From assembly GCF_900465345.1 (NCBI RefSeq), contig NZ_UEGO01000001.1, forward strand, positions 181,778-245,777: DNA of 64,000 nucleotides, read 5' to 3'. Below are positions 27,856 to 36,821 of the stretch, in pieces. Position 1 is the first letter of the stretch, and every line of letters begins with the position of its first letter. The position numbers and the translations under genes are program-made. The notes under the pieces are model-generated. The model made no database searches. It was not told where the DNA came from and saw only the letters and a list, made by a program, of their open reading frames with translations. Origin of the DNA: Asaia bogorensis (lineage in GTDB: Bacteria; Pseudomonadota; Alphaproteobacteria; Acetobacterales; Acetobacteraceae).

Positions 27856-28833
27856 TCAGGCGGCGTAGCGGCTGGACCATTGCTCGAGAAGGCTTTTGTG
27901 CGGTGCAATGAAATGCTCGCCTGCAAATCGTCCCTGCTCGATAGCGAGGCGCGTGCGCTCCTCGCGGTCATAGACCACACGGGTGTTGGAATAATCGTTC
28001 TGGCGCAGACTGGGCTTGTAGCGTGAGGCGGCAGCCGAGTTCGCGTTGTAGATTTCCGGGCGATAGATACGCTGGAATGTCTCCATCGTGCTGATCGTGC
28101 TGATCAGTTCGAGAGGCGTATAATCATTGAGCAGATCGCCAGAGAAATAGAAGGCGAGGGGCGCGACGCATCCGGGCGGCATGAAATAGCGCACCTGCAT
28201 CCCCATCTTGCCAAAATAGCTTTCGGTCAGTGAGGTCTCGTTGGGTGTGTATTCCACGCCCAGCACGGGATGCTCATTGGTGGTGCGGGTATAGATCTTG
28301 TTTTCAGAAACGCTCAGGCAGATCACGGGGGGCTTCGTGAAATGGGCCGCGTAGGCCTCAGACGCGATGAAAGCCTTGAAGATCCTGCCATGAAGAACGC
28401 CGAAATCACCGGGAACGGAAAAACTGTCACGTCCGCGATTATGCTCGGGCAGAAGCACGCTGAAATCATAGTCGCGCACATAGGATGAGAAATTATTGCC
28501 TACGATGCCCTCGATGCGCTTGCCACTGGTCCGGTCGATGATCGTGGTCCTGAGAAGCTCGATGGCAGGAAAGCTTTCACCGGACCCGGTGATATCCATG
28601 TCGATGGAGACGATATCGAGTTCGAGCGCATAGCGATGACCCTCAGGGTTGTCCCATTGAGCGAGATCGTTGAAGCGATGATCGATCATGTGCAGCGCCG
28701 CCCGCAGGTTTTCCTGCCGGGATTCACCTCTCGCGAGATTGGCGAAATTGGTGGTCAACCGCGTACCGGGAGCCGGCGCGTAGTTTTCATCGAACCGGAG
28801 ACTTTTAACCTTGAAAGTGAAATCGCGGGTCAT
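27856..28833 (-). CDS. mesX: MesX (DUF1852), methionine synthase partner
   Basis: This 325-residue DUF1852 protein is reported to be needed, together with oxygen, for methionine formation by MesD; its chemistry is not known to me. Conserved-looking phrases include FTFKVKSLRFDENY at the start, IDHRFNDLAQWDNPEGHRY near residue 50, VGNNFSSYVRDYDFSVLLPEHNRG near 110 (two phrases) and SRYKPSLRQNDYSNTRVVYDRE near 275. No signal peptide or membrane helix is seen. It is the first gene of the leftward unit, 71 bp before mesD. The start at 28833 follows AGAGGA. Confidence 0.85.
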   Translation of the reverse strand: MTRDFTFKVKSLRFDENYAPAPGTRLTTNFANLARGESRQENLRAALHMIDHRFNDLAQWDNPEGHRYALELDIVSIDMDITGSGESFPAIELLRTTIIDRTSGKRIEGIVGNNFSSYVRDYDFSVLLPEHNRGRDSFSVPGDFGVLHGRIFKAFIASEAYAAHFTKPPVICLSVSENKIYTRTTNEHPVLGVEYTPNETSLTESYFGKMGMQVRYFMPPGCVAPLAFYFSGDLLNDYTPLELISTISTMETFQRIYRPEIYNANSAAASRYKPSLRQNDYSNTRVVYDREERTRLAIEQGRFAGEHFIAPHKSLLEQWSSRYAA

Positions 28834-28959
28834 GATGGGCGGGTATCCTCTGCTGGAACCTGTTTTCCGCGCCACGTTGAAAGTGCCGCCGCGCGGTGCG
28901 AGCGAGGCCCGTTTATCCGGCGTGACCCATCATGAAGACAAATGATTATAATTCGTTAT

Positions 28960-28980
28960 AACATGACAATCTGTCATGTT
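28960..28980. promoter_or_regulatory. Perfect inverted repeat upstream of mesX
   Basis: AACATGACA-ATC-TGTCATGTT is a 9+9 perfect palindrome, 127 bp upstream of the mesX ATG and 64 bp after the metR stop. A TATAAT hexamer on the minus strand at 28945-28950 lies between it and mesX. It is a good operator candidate for MetR, though it does not match the enterobacterial MetR site TGAAN5TTCA. The lack of a T tract on the minus strand argues against a metR terminator. Confidence 0.5.
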
Positions 28981-29043
28981 TTTCCTCGTCGTGTCAGAAA
29001 GACACGCGGGATGCTGTAGGCCCGGCGCCGTTGATCATCGGCG

Positions 29044-29922
29044 TCATGAGTCGATTTTGACACTGGCTGCCAGTTTGATGAATCCGTCCAGATATGAGGG
29101 TGCCGTACCCGTGCGGTGGCCCAGATGGATGGATTTGAGAATTCCGTTACCAATCCTGACGCCTTTCACCCCTTTCACCTTGCGTAGCAGCCAGTCCGGT
29201 GTGGCGCTGACAGCCCGTCCGGATGCCACAAGGCGCATCATCAGATCGGTGGTTTCCACTGTGCGGTGCCGCCGCGGCAGGGCATGGGCCGGGACGAGGA
29301 ATTGCGTGTAGATATCAAGCCGCTCGCGCGAGACGGGATAGGTGATCAGCGTTTCGGTTGTGAGGTCAGAAGGTTCGATATGGTGTTTCTGCGCCAGAGG
29401 GTGCGTGTCGGACACGGCCAGTACGAGCTCGTAGTCGAAGACGGGCGTGAAGGTGAGCTCCGGGCGCGCAATCGGATCGGGCGTGACGAGAATATCGATT
29501 TCATGGCCGAGCAGAGCCGTCAGTCCGCCAAACTGGAAGGCGGTCGTGACGTCGAGTTCGACATCAGGCCACGCAGCCAAAAAGGGATCGACCACCTGCA
29601 TCAGCCAGTCCTGACAGGGGTGACATTCCATACCGATACGGATCGAGCCCCGTCGACCACGCGCATAATCTTCCAGCACACCGGCGCCATGCTCAAGCTG
29701 CGGCAGGACGCGCTGGGCGAGCCCGAGCAGATAGTCTCCGGCGAGGGTAAAGCGCAATTTGTGGCCTTCGCGCTCGAACAGCTTGACGCTGTATCGGTCC
29801 TCGAAACGGCGGATGGCATGACTGACGGCAGACTGGGTCAGGCATAATTGTTCTGCTGCCTGTGTCAGGCTGCCGGTGCGATGGATTTCACGCAAAATGG
29901 CCAGCGGCTGAATGTCGATCAT
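29044..29922 (-). CDS. metR: LysR family methionine regulator MetR
   Basis: This homocysteine-responsive activator of methionine genes has 292 residues, with an N-terminal winged helix (GSLTQAAEQLCLTQSAVSHA near residue 18) and a periplasmic-binding-like effector domain. It matches E. coli MetR along its length, including MECHPCQDWLMQVVDPF near residue 100, DILVTPDPI near 140, VFDYELVLA near 160 and ITYPVSRERLD near 190. It lies directly upstream of mesX-mesD on the same strand and most likely controls them. The 269 bp upstream (29923-30191) hold no gene I can support. Confidence 0.88.
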   Translation of the reverse strand: MIDIQPLAILREIHRTGSLTQAAEQLCLTQSAVSHAIRRFEDRYSVKLFEREGHKLRFTLAGDYLLGLAQRVLPQLEHGAGVLEDYARGRRGSIRIGMECHPCQDWLMQVVDPFLAAWPDVELDVTTAFQFGGLTALLGHEIDILVTPDPIARPELTFTPVFDYELVLAVSDTHPLAQKHHIEPSDLTTETLITYPVSRERLDIYTQFLVPAHALPRRHRTVETTDLMMRLVASGRAVSATPDWLLRKVKGVKGVRIGNGILKSIHLGHRTGTAPSYLDGFIKLAASVKIDS

Positions 29923-30191
29923 GATCCATGAATATCCGTCAGGTTTCCATCATCTTTGATGAATTTCAGGCAGGAATCAAGCAGATGGTCTGGCGTGATC
30001 ACGATCCGGGAGCGCGAACGGCATCTCTCTGGCTCCGGCACGCTGCTCCGGTTTTCTTGCCCGGTGACGCAGCCGGCCTCGGACGTTCGGCAGAGAAAAG
30101 GCGGTTTCAGCCGCAGTGAGGGTGGTGAGTGGTCACAGGCAAGCTGGCGCCGCCCTTATGGGATACGCCAGCAAGGTCGCGATCTGCCGAC

Positions 30192-31085
30192 TCACGCCGC
30201 TTGAGGGCTGAGATTAGCAACGTCACTCAGCAAGCTGGCCCCAACGGGCTGCCAGCCAAGGCGTTGTTGCGTCTTTTGACTCGAGGCCGTCATGTCCTTG
30301 CTGACGAAGCCATATAACCAGCCGAAATGAGCCATTGCCTCATCCTCGCTCAGTCCGGTGACCGGCAAGCCGAGAGTTTGCCCGATCCTTTCGGCAATGG
30401 CGCGTACCGACACACCTTCTTCCGCCGTTGCATGATAGCGTGCGCCGTGGGCCTGCTTTTCAAGCGCCAGACGATAGAGTGTGACGGTGGCCGAAACAGG
30501 GGCTGCCGACCAGCGATAATCCGTGTCCGCAATATAGGCGGAACGCCCTGTCTCGCGGGCAAGCTGGATCAGGAATGTCACGAGGCCCTGACGGGCCGTA
30601 TCGTGAATTTGCGACAGACGCACCAGCGAGACATTCCGGCCGCGATCAATCATTCCCTGCGCTGCGATTTCCGAAATGACCCGTGGATTCTTGTGCTGGG
30701 CGTTGAAGACATCCTCATCCGCGCACGCGCCGGGATGAGCTTCGCCGAACAGCGTTGTGGAGGTGATTACAAAGGGGCGGTTCGAGTCCTGAAGCGCTTC
30801 ACCGATGGCGTCGATAGCGCGTCGGTCTTTCTCGCAATTGGCAAGATAATGCGCAAAGTCATGGTCGAACGCGGTATGGATAACGCCGTCGCTCCCTGCC
30901 GCTCCTGCGCGCAGGCTGGCGAGATCCTCAAGATCGCCGTGCAACGCTTCTGCACCTGCGGCCTGGAGTCTTTGTGCGCCAGCCGTCGAGCGCGTCAGGC
31001 CGAGCACCTGATGGCCAGCCCCAATAAGGTCCGCAACGAGTTTGGCGCCGATAAAACCGTTCGCCCCGGTCAGAAAAACGCGCAT
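30192..31085 (-). CDS. NAD(P)-dependent epimerase/SDR protein
   Basis: This 297-residue extended short-chain dehydrogenase has the nucleotide loop GANGFIGA at residues 7-14 and the acidic residues GDLEDLAS near residue 50. The usual Y-x-x-x-K is not obvious: the region near residue 110 reads STTLFGEAHPG and no clean pair follows, so atypical catalysis or an NAD-binding role is possible. It is divergently transcribed from the XRE regulator 98 bp away, an arrangement commonly seen for such pairs. The substrate is unknown. Confidence 0.78.
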   Translation of the reverse strand: MRVFLTGANGFIGAKLVADLIGAGHQVLGLTRSTAGAQRLQAAGAEALHGDLEDLASLRAGAAGSDGVIHTAFDHDFAHYLANCEKDRRAIDAIGEALQDSNRPFVITSTTLFGEAHPGACADEDVFNAQHKNPRVISEIAAQGMIDRGRNVSLVRLSQIHDTARQGLVTFLIQLARETGRSAYIADTDYRWSAAPVSATVTLYRLALEKQAHGARYHATAEEGVSVRAIAERIGQTLGLPVTGLSEDEAMAHFGWLYGFVSKDMTASSQKTQQRLGWQPVGASLLSDVANLSPQAA

Positions 31086-31183
31086 GATCCAGCTTCCTTG
31101 GTTGTCAGATCATGATCATGGCCGCCATAGTCATCCTGTTACAGTAGTGACGTTATCATAGTATCAGCACTGACAGGCTCGCC

Positions 31184-32047
31184 GTGACTTCTTCCACCGC
31201 GCTTGGCGCCTATCTAAGAGACAGACGTGGGCGTCTCGATCCGGCGGCTTTTGGCTTCCCCGCCACAAGGCGACGCACGCCGGGGTTGCGCCGGGAGGAA
31301 GTCGCACAACGCGCCAATATCAGCCCGACATGGTACACTTGGCTGGAGCAGGGGCGGGCGGGTTCGCCCTCGGCGGATGTACTCGATCGTATTGCCAAGG
31401 GGATGCTGCTGACCGAAGCAGAGCGGGAGCATCTGTATATGCTGGCGCTCGGGCATCCGCCGGAACGGCGGTACAGGGCGGCCGAAGGCATCACGCCGCG
31501 CCTGCAACGCGTGCTTGATGCGCTCACCTGGAGCCCAGCCATCGTCAAGACAGCCTTGTGGGATGTCGTTGCCTGGAACAGGGCTGCCTCCTGTGTGCTC
31601 ACCGATTACAGCAAGCTGGCGCGGGAAGACCGGAATATCCTCAAGATCGTCTTTTGTACGCCCCGTATACGCGCGATGCAGACGGACTGGTCGAGCCTTG
31701 CCTATTCGGTGGTGGCGGCTTTTCGTGCCGATGTGGTGCGGGCTGGTGCTTCTGCCGAGATCGACAGGCTTGTCGCTGAACTGAGCGCTGCCAGCCCGGA
31801 TTTCGCGGCGCTCTGGCAGCATAATGACGTGTTGCAGCAGGGTGAGGGAACCAAGCGCCTGCAACATCCTGCGGTGGGGCTGATCGAACTCGAATATTCA
31901 GGGTTCGCTGTCGATGGGCGGCCAGATCTTGGCCTGATCATCTATAATCCGGCCACGGAAGGCGATCTCGAGCGCATCCAGCGCCTTATGGCAGAGACGA
32001 TTCCGGACAATAGCGTCCCGGTGGCTGACGGGGGTGGCCCGAATTGA
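31184..32047 (+). CDS. XRE family regulator with MmyB-like ligand domain
   Basis: This 287-residue cytoplasmic DNA-binding protein has an N-terminal Cro/C1 helix-turn-helix (LRREEVAQRANISPTWYTWLEQG in two phrases, residues 33-55) and the large C-terminal MmyB-like domain, which may bind a fatty acid or similar ligand (WDVVAWNRAAS near residue 125, GLIELEYSGFAVDGRPDLGLIIYNP near residue 225 in two phrases). It is divergent from the SDR gene and probably represses it. The initiator codon is GTG with only a weak ribosome binding site. Confidence 0.85.
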   Translation: MTSSTALGAYLRDRRGRLDPAAFGFPATRRRTPGLRREEVAQRANISPTWYTWLEQGRAGSPSADVLDRIAKGMLLTEAEREHLYMLALGHPPERRYRAAEGITPRLQRVLDALTWSPAIVKTALWDVVAWNRAASCVLTDYSKLAREDRNILKIVFCTPRIRAMQTDWSSLAYSVVAAFRADVVRAGASAEIDRLVAELSAASPDFAALWQHNDVLQQGEGTKRLQHPAVGLIELEYSGFAVDGRPDLGLIIYNPATEGDLERIQRLMAETIPDNSVPVADGGGPN

Positions 32048-32267
32048 TGTGATGTGTCGGATGCGGGCAGAAGGCTCTGACCAGCGTAGTGAGGATGTTG
32101 CCATGACGCTGCAGGACATCCTCTAGCCGGAAGGGAGTTGCGCTGCCTATCTCGTGGTCGAAATCGACCTTCTCATGTCCCATTGGCCGGCTTCGGCTAT
32201 CTCCCGTCAGCTCACGTGACAGCACCCATGCGGGTATTTCGGGGTGCGATATGCTATAGGGCGTGCC

Positions 32268-32690
32268 ATGATAATTCCCATACTTCCCGGCCTGTCCCTC
32301 ACCGACAGCGAGCTTGAGGTCAGCTATATCCTGGCGTCTGGGCCCGGCGGGCAGAACGTCAACAAGGTTGCGACCGCAGCGCAGCTGCGTTTCGATGCCG
32401 CGCGTTCCGCGTCCCTGCCCGAACGGGTGCGCGTGCGTCTGCTGGAGATCGCAGGTAGTCGGGCAACGCGTTATGGCGTGATCGTTATCACGGCCCGACG
32501 CTTTCGCACGCAGATCCGCAATCGCGAGGACGCGATCGAACGTTTGGCCATAATGATCCGTGAAGCCGCCCACCGTCAGCCGTTTCGGGTGCCTACGCGC
32601 CCGGGCCGGGCGGCGCGTGCGCGCCGGATGGACGGTAAATCCCACCGCGCAGGGATCAAGCGCAGCCGCGCTACACCTCGCGAGGACTGA
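32268..32690 (+). CDS. arfB: Alternative ribosome-rescue factor ArfB
   Basis: ArfB hydrolyses peptidyl-tRNA on stalled ribosomes. The 140-residue protein has the release-factor GGQ motif in SGPGGQNVNKV near residue 30 and a basic C-terminal tail (from about residue 105, rich in Arg and Lys) that enters the empty mRNA channel. The ATG at 32268 gives MIIPILPGLSLTDSE, the normal family start; a GTG eight codons upstream is possible. No operon partners. Confidence 0.9.
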   Translation: MIIPILPGLSLTDSELEVSYILASGPGGQNVNKVATAAQLRFDAARSASLPERVRVRLLEIAGSRATRYGVIVITARRFRTQIRNREDAIERLAIMIREAAHRQPFRVPTRPGRAARARRMDGKSHRAGIKRSRATPRED

Positions 32691-33080
32691 AACCCGCAGC
32701 TGAATCCGCGAGAACGACCACTATTCGCATATACGCGCTGTACAGCGGACAGGCTGCGGTCCACTCACTCCTGTTATTGCGTCCTATAGAAGCGGCGGAA
32801 GTTCCGCGATCTGGGGTGAGGGATGAGCGTATATCATCTTTGTCAGAGGCCCGCTCGCCCGAATGGGTCCCCCTGAATGCGGCTTTCAGGGAGGGCCGGG
32901 TCAAAGGTTGTTCTGTGAACGAATCCTGGGGGCGTTTATTGCGATCTAAGATATCGGATTCATCCGGCAGACTCGACGCTATCAACCATGCGTACCGGCC
33001 GGGGCTGCATTTGCCCGCCCTGTTGCGGAGGAGGGACGCAACTGAGGCTGATTGATGGCTTGCACGTCGCGGGTAGCGTC
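32691..33080. other. Gene-free region of 390 bp with small hairpins
   Basis: I find no convincing protein gene here. Overlapping frames exist on both strands but have no good ribosome binding sites and no recognisable domains. Several small inverted repeats occur, for example CCCTGAA-TGCGGCT-TTCAGGG at 32871-32891 and GCGGAA-G-TTCCGC near 32791. It lies between arfB and the convergent end of hutG. Confidence 0.4.
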
Positions 33081-33890
33081 TCAGCCTGAAGAGGGTCGCC
33101 ATGTGGTGAGATAACGCATGAGCGTGAGAAGCACGGTCTGGGTCTCTCCAAGTCTGATCTCATCGATTGTCCAGGGCGGCTGTTCCTGCGCCATATAGGT
33201 GCTTTGGGCCATTTCCATCTGGATGGCATGGATATTGCGTGAGGGCTGGCCGTAATGACGGGTTGTGTAGCCGCCCTTGAACCGCCCGTTAACGATGGTG
33301 GTAAGGCTGCTCTGGCCAGCAAGGAGTGTGCTCAACGCGTTCGTCAGGTGGACATCGCAAGATGCCCCGTCATTAGTCCCAAGGTTGAGGTCAGGCAATT
33401 GCCCCTCAAAAAGCCGGGGCACGAGCGAGCGTATGGAATGCCCGTCCCAGAGTAAGGCCCAGCCCCATATGTTCCGCAGTCTCTCGAGTTCTGCCTCCAG
33501 GGCTGCGTGATAGGGTTTCCAGTATGTTTCGAGACGATGGGCGATCTCATCCTCTCCCGGAATTTCACCGGGGCGATAGATATCTTCGCCGTCAAAGCTG
33601 AATTCTGGCACCAGCCCGGTTTTCGGTCGGCCGGGATACAGCGTGGCATCATCAGGCCCACGATTGAGATCGATGACATAGCGGGAATATCTCGCTGCAA
33701 TGACGCCCATACCTAGATCAGGGGCAAAGTCATAAACACGCTCCATATGCCAGTCCGTATCGGGTCGGGCCAGGCCAGTAGCGCTCATGCGCGTCTCCAT
33801 GCCCGGGGCCAGAAGCGTGCCATTATGCGGTAGCGCGATCAGGACCGGGGACTCGCCGCGTGTCAGGGTAAAAACGCTCGTTTCGCTCAT
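33081..33890 (-). CDS. hutG: N-formylglutamate deformylase HutG
   Basis: HutG hydrolyses N-formylglutamate to glutamate and formate, the last step of the five-step Hut pathway. The 269-residue protein has family motifs LPHNGTLLAPGM near residue 20, DLNRGPDDATLYPG near residue 74, WDGHSIRSLVPRLFEGQLPD in two phrases near 148 and GRFKGGYTTRHYGQP near 200. It lies downstream of hutF on the same strand, 46 bp apart. The HutF plus HutG pair means histidine is degraded through formylglutamate rather than directly to formamide. Confidence 0.93.
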   Translation of the reverse strand: MSETSVFTLTRGESPVLIALPHNGTLLAPGMETRMSATGLARPDTDWHMERVYDFAPDLGMGVIAARYSRYVIDLNRGPDDATLYPGRPKTGLVPEFSFDGEDIYRPGEIPGEDEIAHRLETYWKPYHAALEAELERLRNIWGWALLWDGHSIRSLVPRLFEGQLPDLNLGTNDGASCDVHLTNALSTLLAGQSSLTTIVNGRFKGGYTTRHYGQPSRNIHAIQMEMAQSTYMAQEQPPWTIDEIRLGETQTVLLTLMRYLTTWRPSSG

Positions 33891-33936
33891 GGCCCGGTTT
33901 CCTGTCTCTCTTTCTTATGTGTTCTGCGGGGCGCGC

Positions 33937-35316
33937 TCAATGATGCAGCCTTGTCACTACACGCCGGAAAGCATCAGCTATGGTCCTCTCCCGGGCATGA
34001 TGACCGCTTTCGATGACCCATTCTCCCGCGACCAGCATATGCTGCACCGGCAGGCTCGGACGGGCAAAGAGTGCGCCATCGAAAATCGCGTCCTGCTCAA
34101 GCTCGGGCAGGGCCATGGCTTCAGGGTCGAGGACGCAGAGATCGGCTCTCATGCCAGGGGCCAGCCTGCCGCCATTCTGCTGGCAGGCCTGTGTCCCGCC
34201 TTTGAGAGCCGCTTCGTAGAGATAACGCCCGACCGATCCGAGCATGTCGTCTGGCAGGGCGCAGCAGCGTTTTCGGCTCACAAGACGGCGCCCGTATTCG
34301 AGAAGGCGTAGTTCTTCCGACACCGATGGCAGGATATTGCTGTCCGTTCCTATTCCGAAACGACCACCTTGGGTAATATAGGATTCCAAGGGGAACAGCC
34401 CGTCGCCAAGATTGGCTTCCGTAATAGGGCACAACCCAGCAACCGCACCAGAGGCCGCAAGCCGGTGCGTTTCATCCTGATCTAGATGGGTGGCATGGAC
34501 CAGACACCAGTGCCGGTCGACCGGTGCCTCATCAAGGAGCCATGCCACAGGACGTCTGCCAAGGTAATCCAGGCAGTCGGCAACTTCTTTCTGCTGTTCA
34601 GCGACATGAATATGGATCGGCATGTTTTTGCCGATCATTCCGAGCATGCGGCCCAGACTCTCTCTGTCGACGGCGCGCAGTGAATGTAGCCCGAGCCCTG
34701 CCTTGATAAGGGGATTACCCTTGTGCCGCGTCTCGAGGGTCTCGAGTATGGTTGCGATGAATTCGGGCGAACTCGCAAAACGCGCCTGCTCGGGAGCCAG
34801 CGCCTTGCCGAACCCTGCGTGACGGTAGAGCGTCGGCAACATGGTCACGCCAATGCCCGTATCCTGTGCAGCCTGAACGACAGCGAGGGCCATCTCCGCC
34901 TTGTCGTCATAGGCGTTTCCGTCGGGCCCACGATGCAGGTAATGGAATTCGCCCACTTGGGAAAAACCGGCCTTCAGCATTTCGACATAAAGCTGGGCCG
35001 CGATGATGCGCATATCTTCCGGCGTGATGCGCGATGCGAGCGCATACATCTGTTTGCGCCATGTCCAGAAGGAGTCGACGAGATGGCGGCGTGTCTCCGC
35101 CAGTCCTGCCATGGCGCGCTGGAACGCGTGAGAATGCAGGCTGGCCAGCGGCGGTACAACAATGTCGACGACCTGATCGCCTGCACGGGGTGTTTCATGG
35201 ACGTCGATATGAGTGAAATGCCCCCCCTTCCATTGCAGGCGCACCTCGTGACGCCAGCCACCGGGCAGGAAAGCCTGCTTGGCGAAAACCGCGCGGGGAG
35301 ACGACATTTCAGACAT
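33937..35316 (-). CDS. hutF: Formimidoylglutamate deiminase HutF
   Basis: HutF converts N-formimino-L-glutamate to N-formylglutamate and ammonia. The 459-residue amidohydrolase has the metal motif SLHSHAFQRAMAG near residue 60, FHYLHRGPDG near residue 105, HIHVAEQQKEV near residue 210, HATHLDQ near 245 and GTDSN near 295. The ATG at 35316 lies six bases after GGAG. It is divergent from hutI across 149 bp that contain a HutC-like sequence, and it heads the leftward hutF-hutG unit. Confidence 0.93.
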   Translation of the reverse strand: MSEMSSPRAVFAKQAFLPGGWRHEVRLQWKGGHFTHIDVHETPRAGDQVVDIVVPPLASLHSHAFQRAMAGLAETRRHLVDSFWTWRKQMYALASRITPEDMRIIAAQLYVEMLKAGFSQVGEFHYLHRGPDGNAYDDKAEMALAVVQAAQDTGIGVTMLPTLYRHAGFGKALAPEQARFASSPEFIATILETLETRHKGNPLIKAGLGLHSLRAVDRESLGRMLGMIGKNMPIHIHVAEQQKEVADCLDYLGRRPVAWLLDEAPVDRHWCLVHATHLDQDETHRLAASGAVAGLCPITEANLGDGLFPLESYITQGGRFGIGTDSNILPSVSEELRLLEYGRRLVSRKRCCALPDDMLGSVGRYLYEAALKGGTQACQQNGGRLAPGMRADLCVLDPEAMALPELEQDAIFDGALFARPSLPVQHMLVAGEWVIESGHHARERTIADAFRRVVTRLHH

Positions 35317-35419
35317 CAGGAACTCCGCAGGATGAGAACAGGGGAAACGTTCCGGAGCCGGATGCTCGAGCATGGAACGTGTTACGATTACCGTTGCGCG
35401 CTAACGCGCTCATAACTAG

Positions 35420-35435
35420 ACATGTATAGATAAGT
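35420..35435. promoter_or_regulatory. HutC-like site between hutF and hutI
   Basis: ACATGTATAGATAAGT resembles the perfect palindrome before hutU (ACATGTATATACATGT), matching at 12 of 16 positions; only its left half is well conserved. It lies 30 bp before the hutI ATG and about 100 bp from the hutF start. Confidence 0.5.
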
Positions 35436-35465
35436 TAGGTCAAGCGGGCTGGGAGTTGAGCAACG

Positions 35466-36710
35466 ATGTGGGACAGGCTCTGGATCAACGCGCATCTTGC
35501 GACGCTAGCGCCCCATGTGGATCATCACGATATCGAGACGGAATCCGGCTTGTTGCGCGATGGTGCGATTGCGGTCGAACAAGGCAGGATTGCCTGGATA
35601 GGATCATGTTGCGACCTGCCCGGCGCACCCGAGACCCTGGCGCAGGAGGTGATCGATTGCCGGGGAGCATGGATTACGCCGGGGCTGATCGATCCGCATA
35701 CCCATCTCGTCTATGCCGGCGACAGAAGCGGGGAATTCTCCGAGCGTCTCAGCGGCGTGTCCTATCAGGAGATCGCCCGACGTGGCGGGGGAATACTCTC
35801 CACTGTGAGAGCCACGAGGGCTGCGAGCGAGGACGAGCTTTTTGCGCTCTCCGAAAAACGAGCCAAGCGGCTCATGGCGAATGGCGTGACGACTTTGGAG
35901 ATCAAATCCGGCTATGGACTGACGCTCGAGGACGAACTCAAACAGTTGCGCGTGGCGCGTCGTCTGGGTTCCGAACTGAGGCTGCGCGTGCATGTGAGCT
36001 TTCTCGGCGCTCATGCCTTGCCGCCTGAGTTCGTCGGGCGTCGTGAAGCCTATCTGGATCATCTTTGCACTGACCTCCTGCCTCAAATTGCAGCCGGAGG
36101 ACTGGCAGATAGCGTAGATGGTTTCTGCGAAGGCATTGCTTTTCAGCCTCATGAAATCGAGCGTCTGTTCATCACGGCGCGGGATCTCGGTTTCACACTG
36201 CGCCTTCATGCTGATCAGCTTTCCGATCTGGGCGGTGCCTCGCTTGCTGCGCGGCTGGGAGCACTCTCTGCCGATCATGTGGAATACGCCCATGAAGAGG
36301 GTATCAGGGCCATGGCAGCGCAGGGTACGGTGGCTGTTCTTCTGCCGGGGGCCTTTTATTTCGTCCGCGAAGACAAACTGCCCCCTGTGGAGGCTTTTCG
36401 TGCGCATGGTGTGCGCATGGCGCTTGCGACGGATTGCAACCCGGGTACTTCGCCTTTACTGTCACCCACGGCCGTGATGAACATGGCCTGTACCCTGTTC
36501 CGGCTGACACCGCACGAAGCGCTGGACGGCCATACGCGCCACGCGGCCGCTGCGCTCGGACTCTCGGCAACCTGCGGTATGCTGGCGCCTGGAATGGCTG
36601 CCGATATGGCGCTCTGGGACATCACCGCCCCTCACGAGCTCGCATACTGGATCGGCGGGGTAATGCCTGTGGGACGTGTTTTCGCCGGCGTTCCGGATCA
36701 GGTTCTCTGA
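35466..36710 (+). CDS. hutI: Imidazolonepropionase HutI
   Basis: HutI opens 4-imidazolone-5-propionate to N-formimino-L-glutamate, the third Hut step. The 414-residue amidohydrolase has the metal motif DPHTHLVYAGDR near residue 78, TTLEIKSGYGL near 140, HVSFLGAHALPPEF near 178, LHADQLSDLGGA near 245 and ATDCNPGTSP near 320. The ATG at 35466 starts MWDRLWINAHLA. It is first in the rightward series hutI-hutC-hutU-hutH-dehydrogenase. Confidence 0.95.
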   Translation: MWDRLWINAHLATLAPHVDHHDIETESGLLRDGAIAVEQGRIAWIGSCCDLPGAPETLAQEVIDCRGAWITPGLIDPHTHLVYAGDRSGEFSERLSGVSYQEIARRGGGILSTVRATRAASEDELFALSEKRAKRLMANGVTTLEIKSGYGLTLEDELKQLRVARRLGSELRLRVHVSFLGAHALPPEFVGRREAYLDHLCTDLLPQIAAGGLADSVDGFCEGIAFQPHEIERLFITARDLGFTLRLHADQLSDLGGASLAARLGALSADHVEYAHEEGIRAMAAQGTVAVLLPGAFYFVREDKLPPVEAFRAHGVRMALATDCNPGTSPLLSPTAVMNMACTLFRLTPHEALDGHTRHAAAALGLSATCGMLAPGMAADMALWDITAPHELAYWIGGVMPVGRVFAGVPDQVL

Positions 36711-36821
36711 TAGGGGGCAGCGCGGCCGGGAGTAGGAAGGTTATGATCCCGTGCTAAAGACTGGCGAGCCGGGTATGACCGGTATAGACATCTGGCCTGG
36801 GCAGAAAGGGGATGCAAGAGG

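Noticed and set aside
28945..28961. AT-rich TTATAA-TTCG-TTATAA as a second Zur box
   Set aside because: It lacks the GTTATAnTATAAC geometry of the real site at 2280, and methionine genes are not expected Zur targets; it is more likely promoter sequence.
31986..32240. Protein-like minus-strand reading frame behind the XRE gene
   Set aside because: The stretch near MGHEKVDFDHEIG looks fairly protein-like and could be a remnant, but there is no credible start, and it overlaps the XRE gene's 3' end. Evidence is too thin to call.
32671..33102. 143-codon minus-strand frame between arfB and hutG
   Set aside because: No ribosome binding site, no domain, Arg/Ser-rich composition and overlap with the ends of both neighbours.
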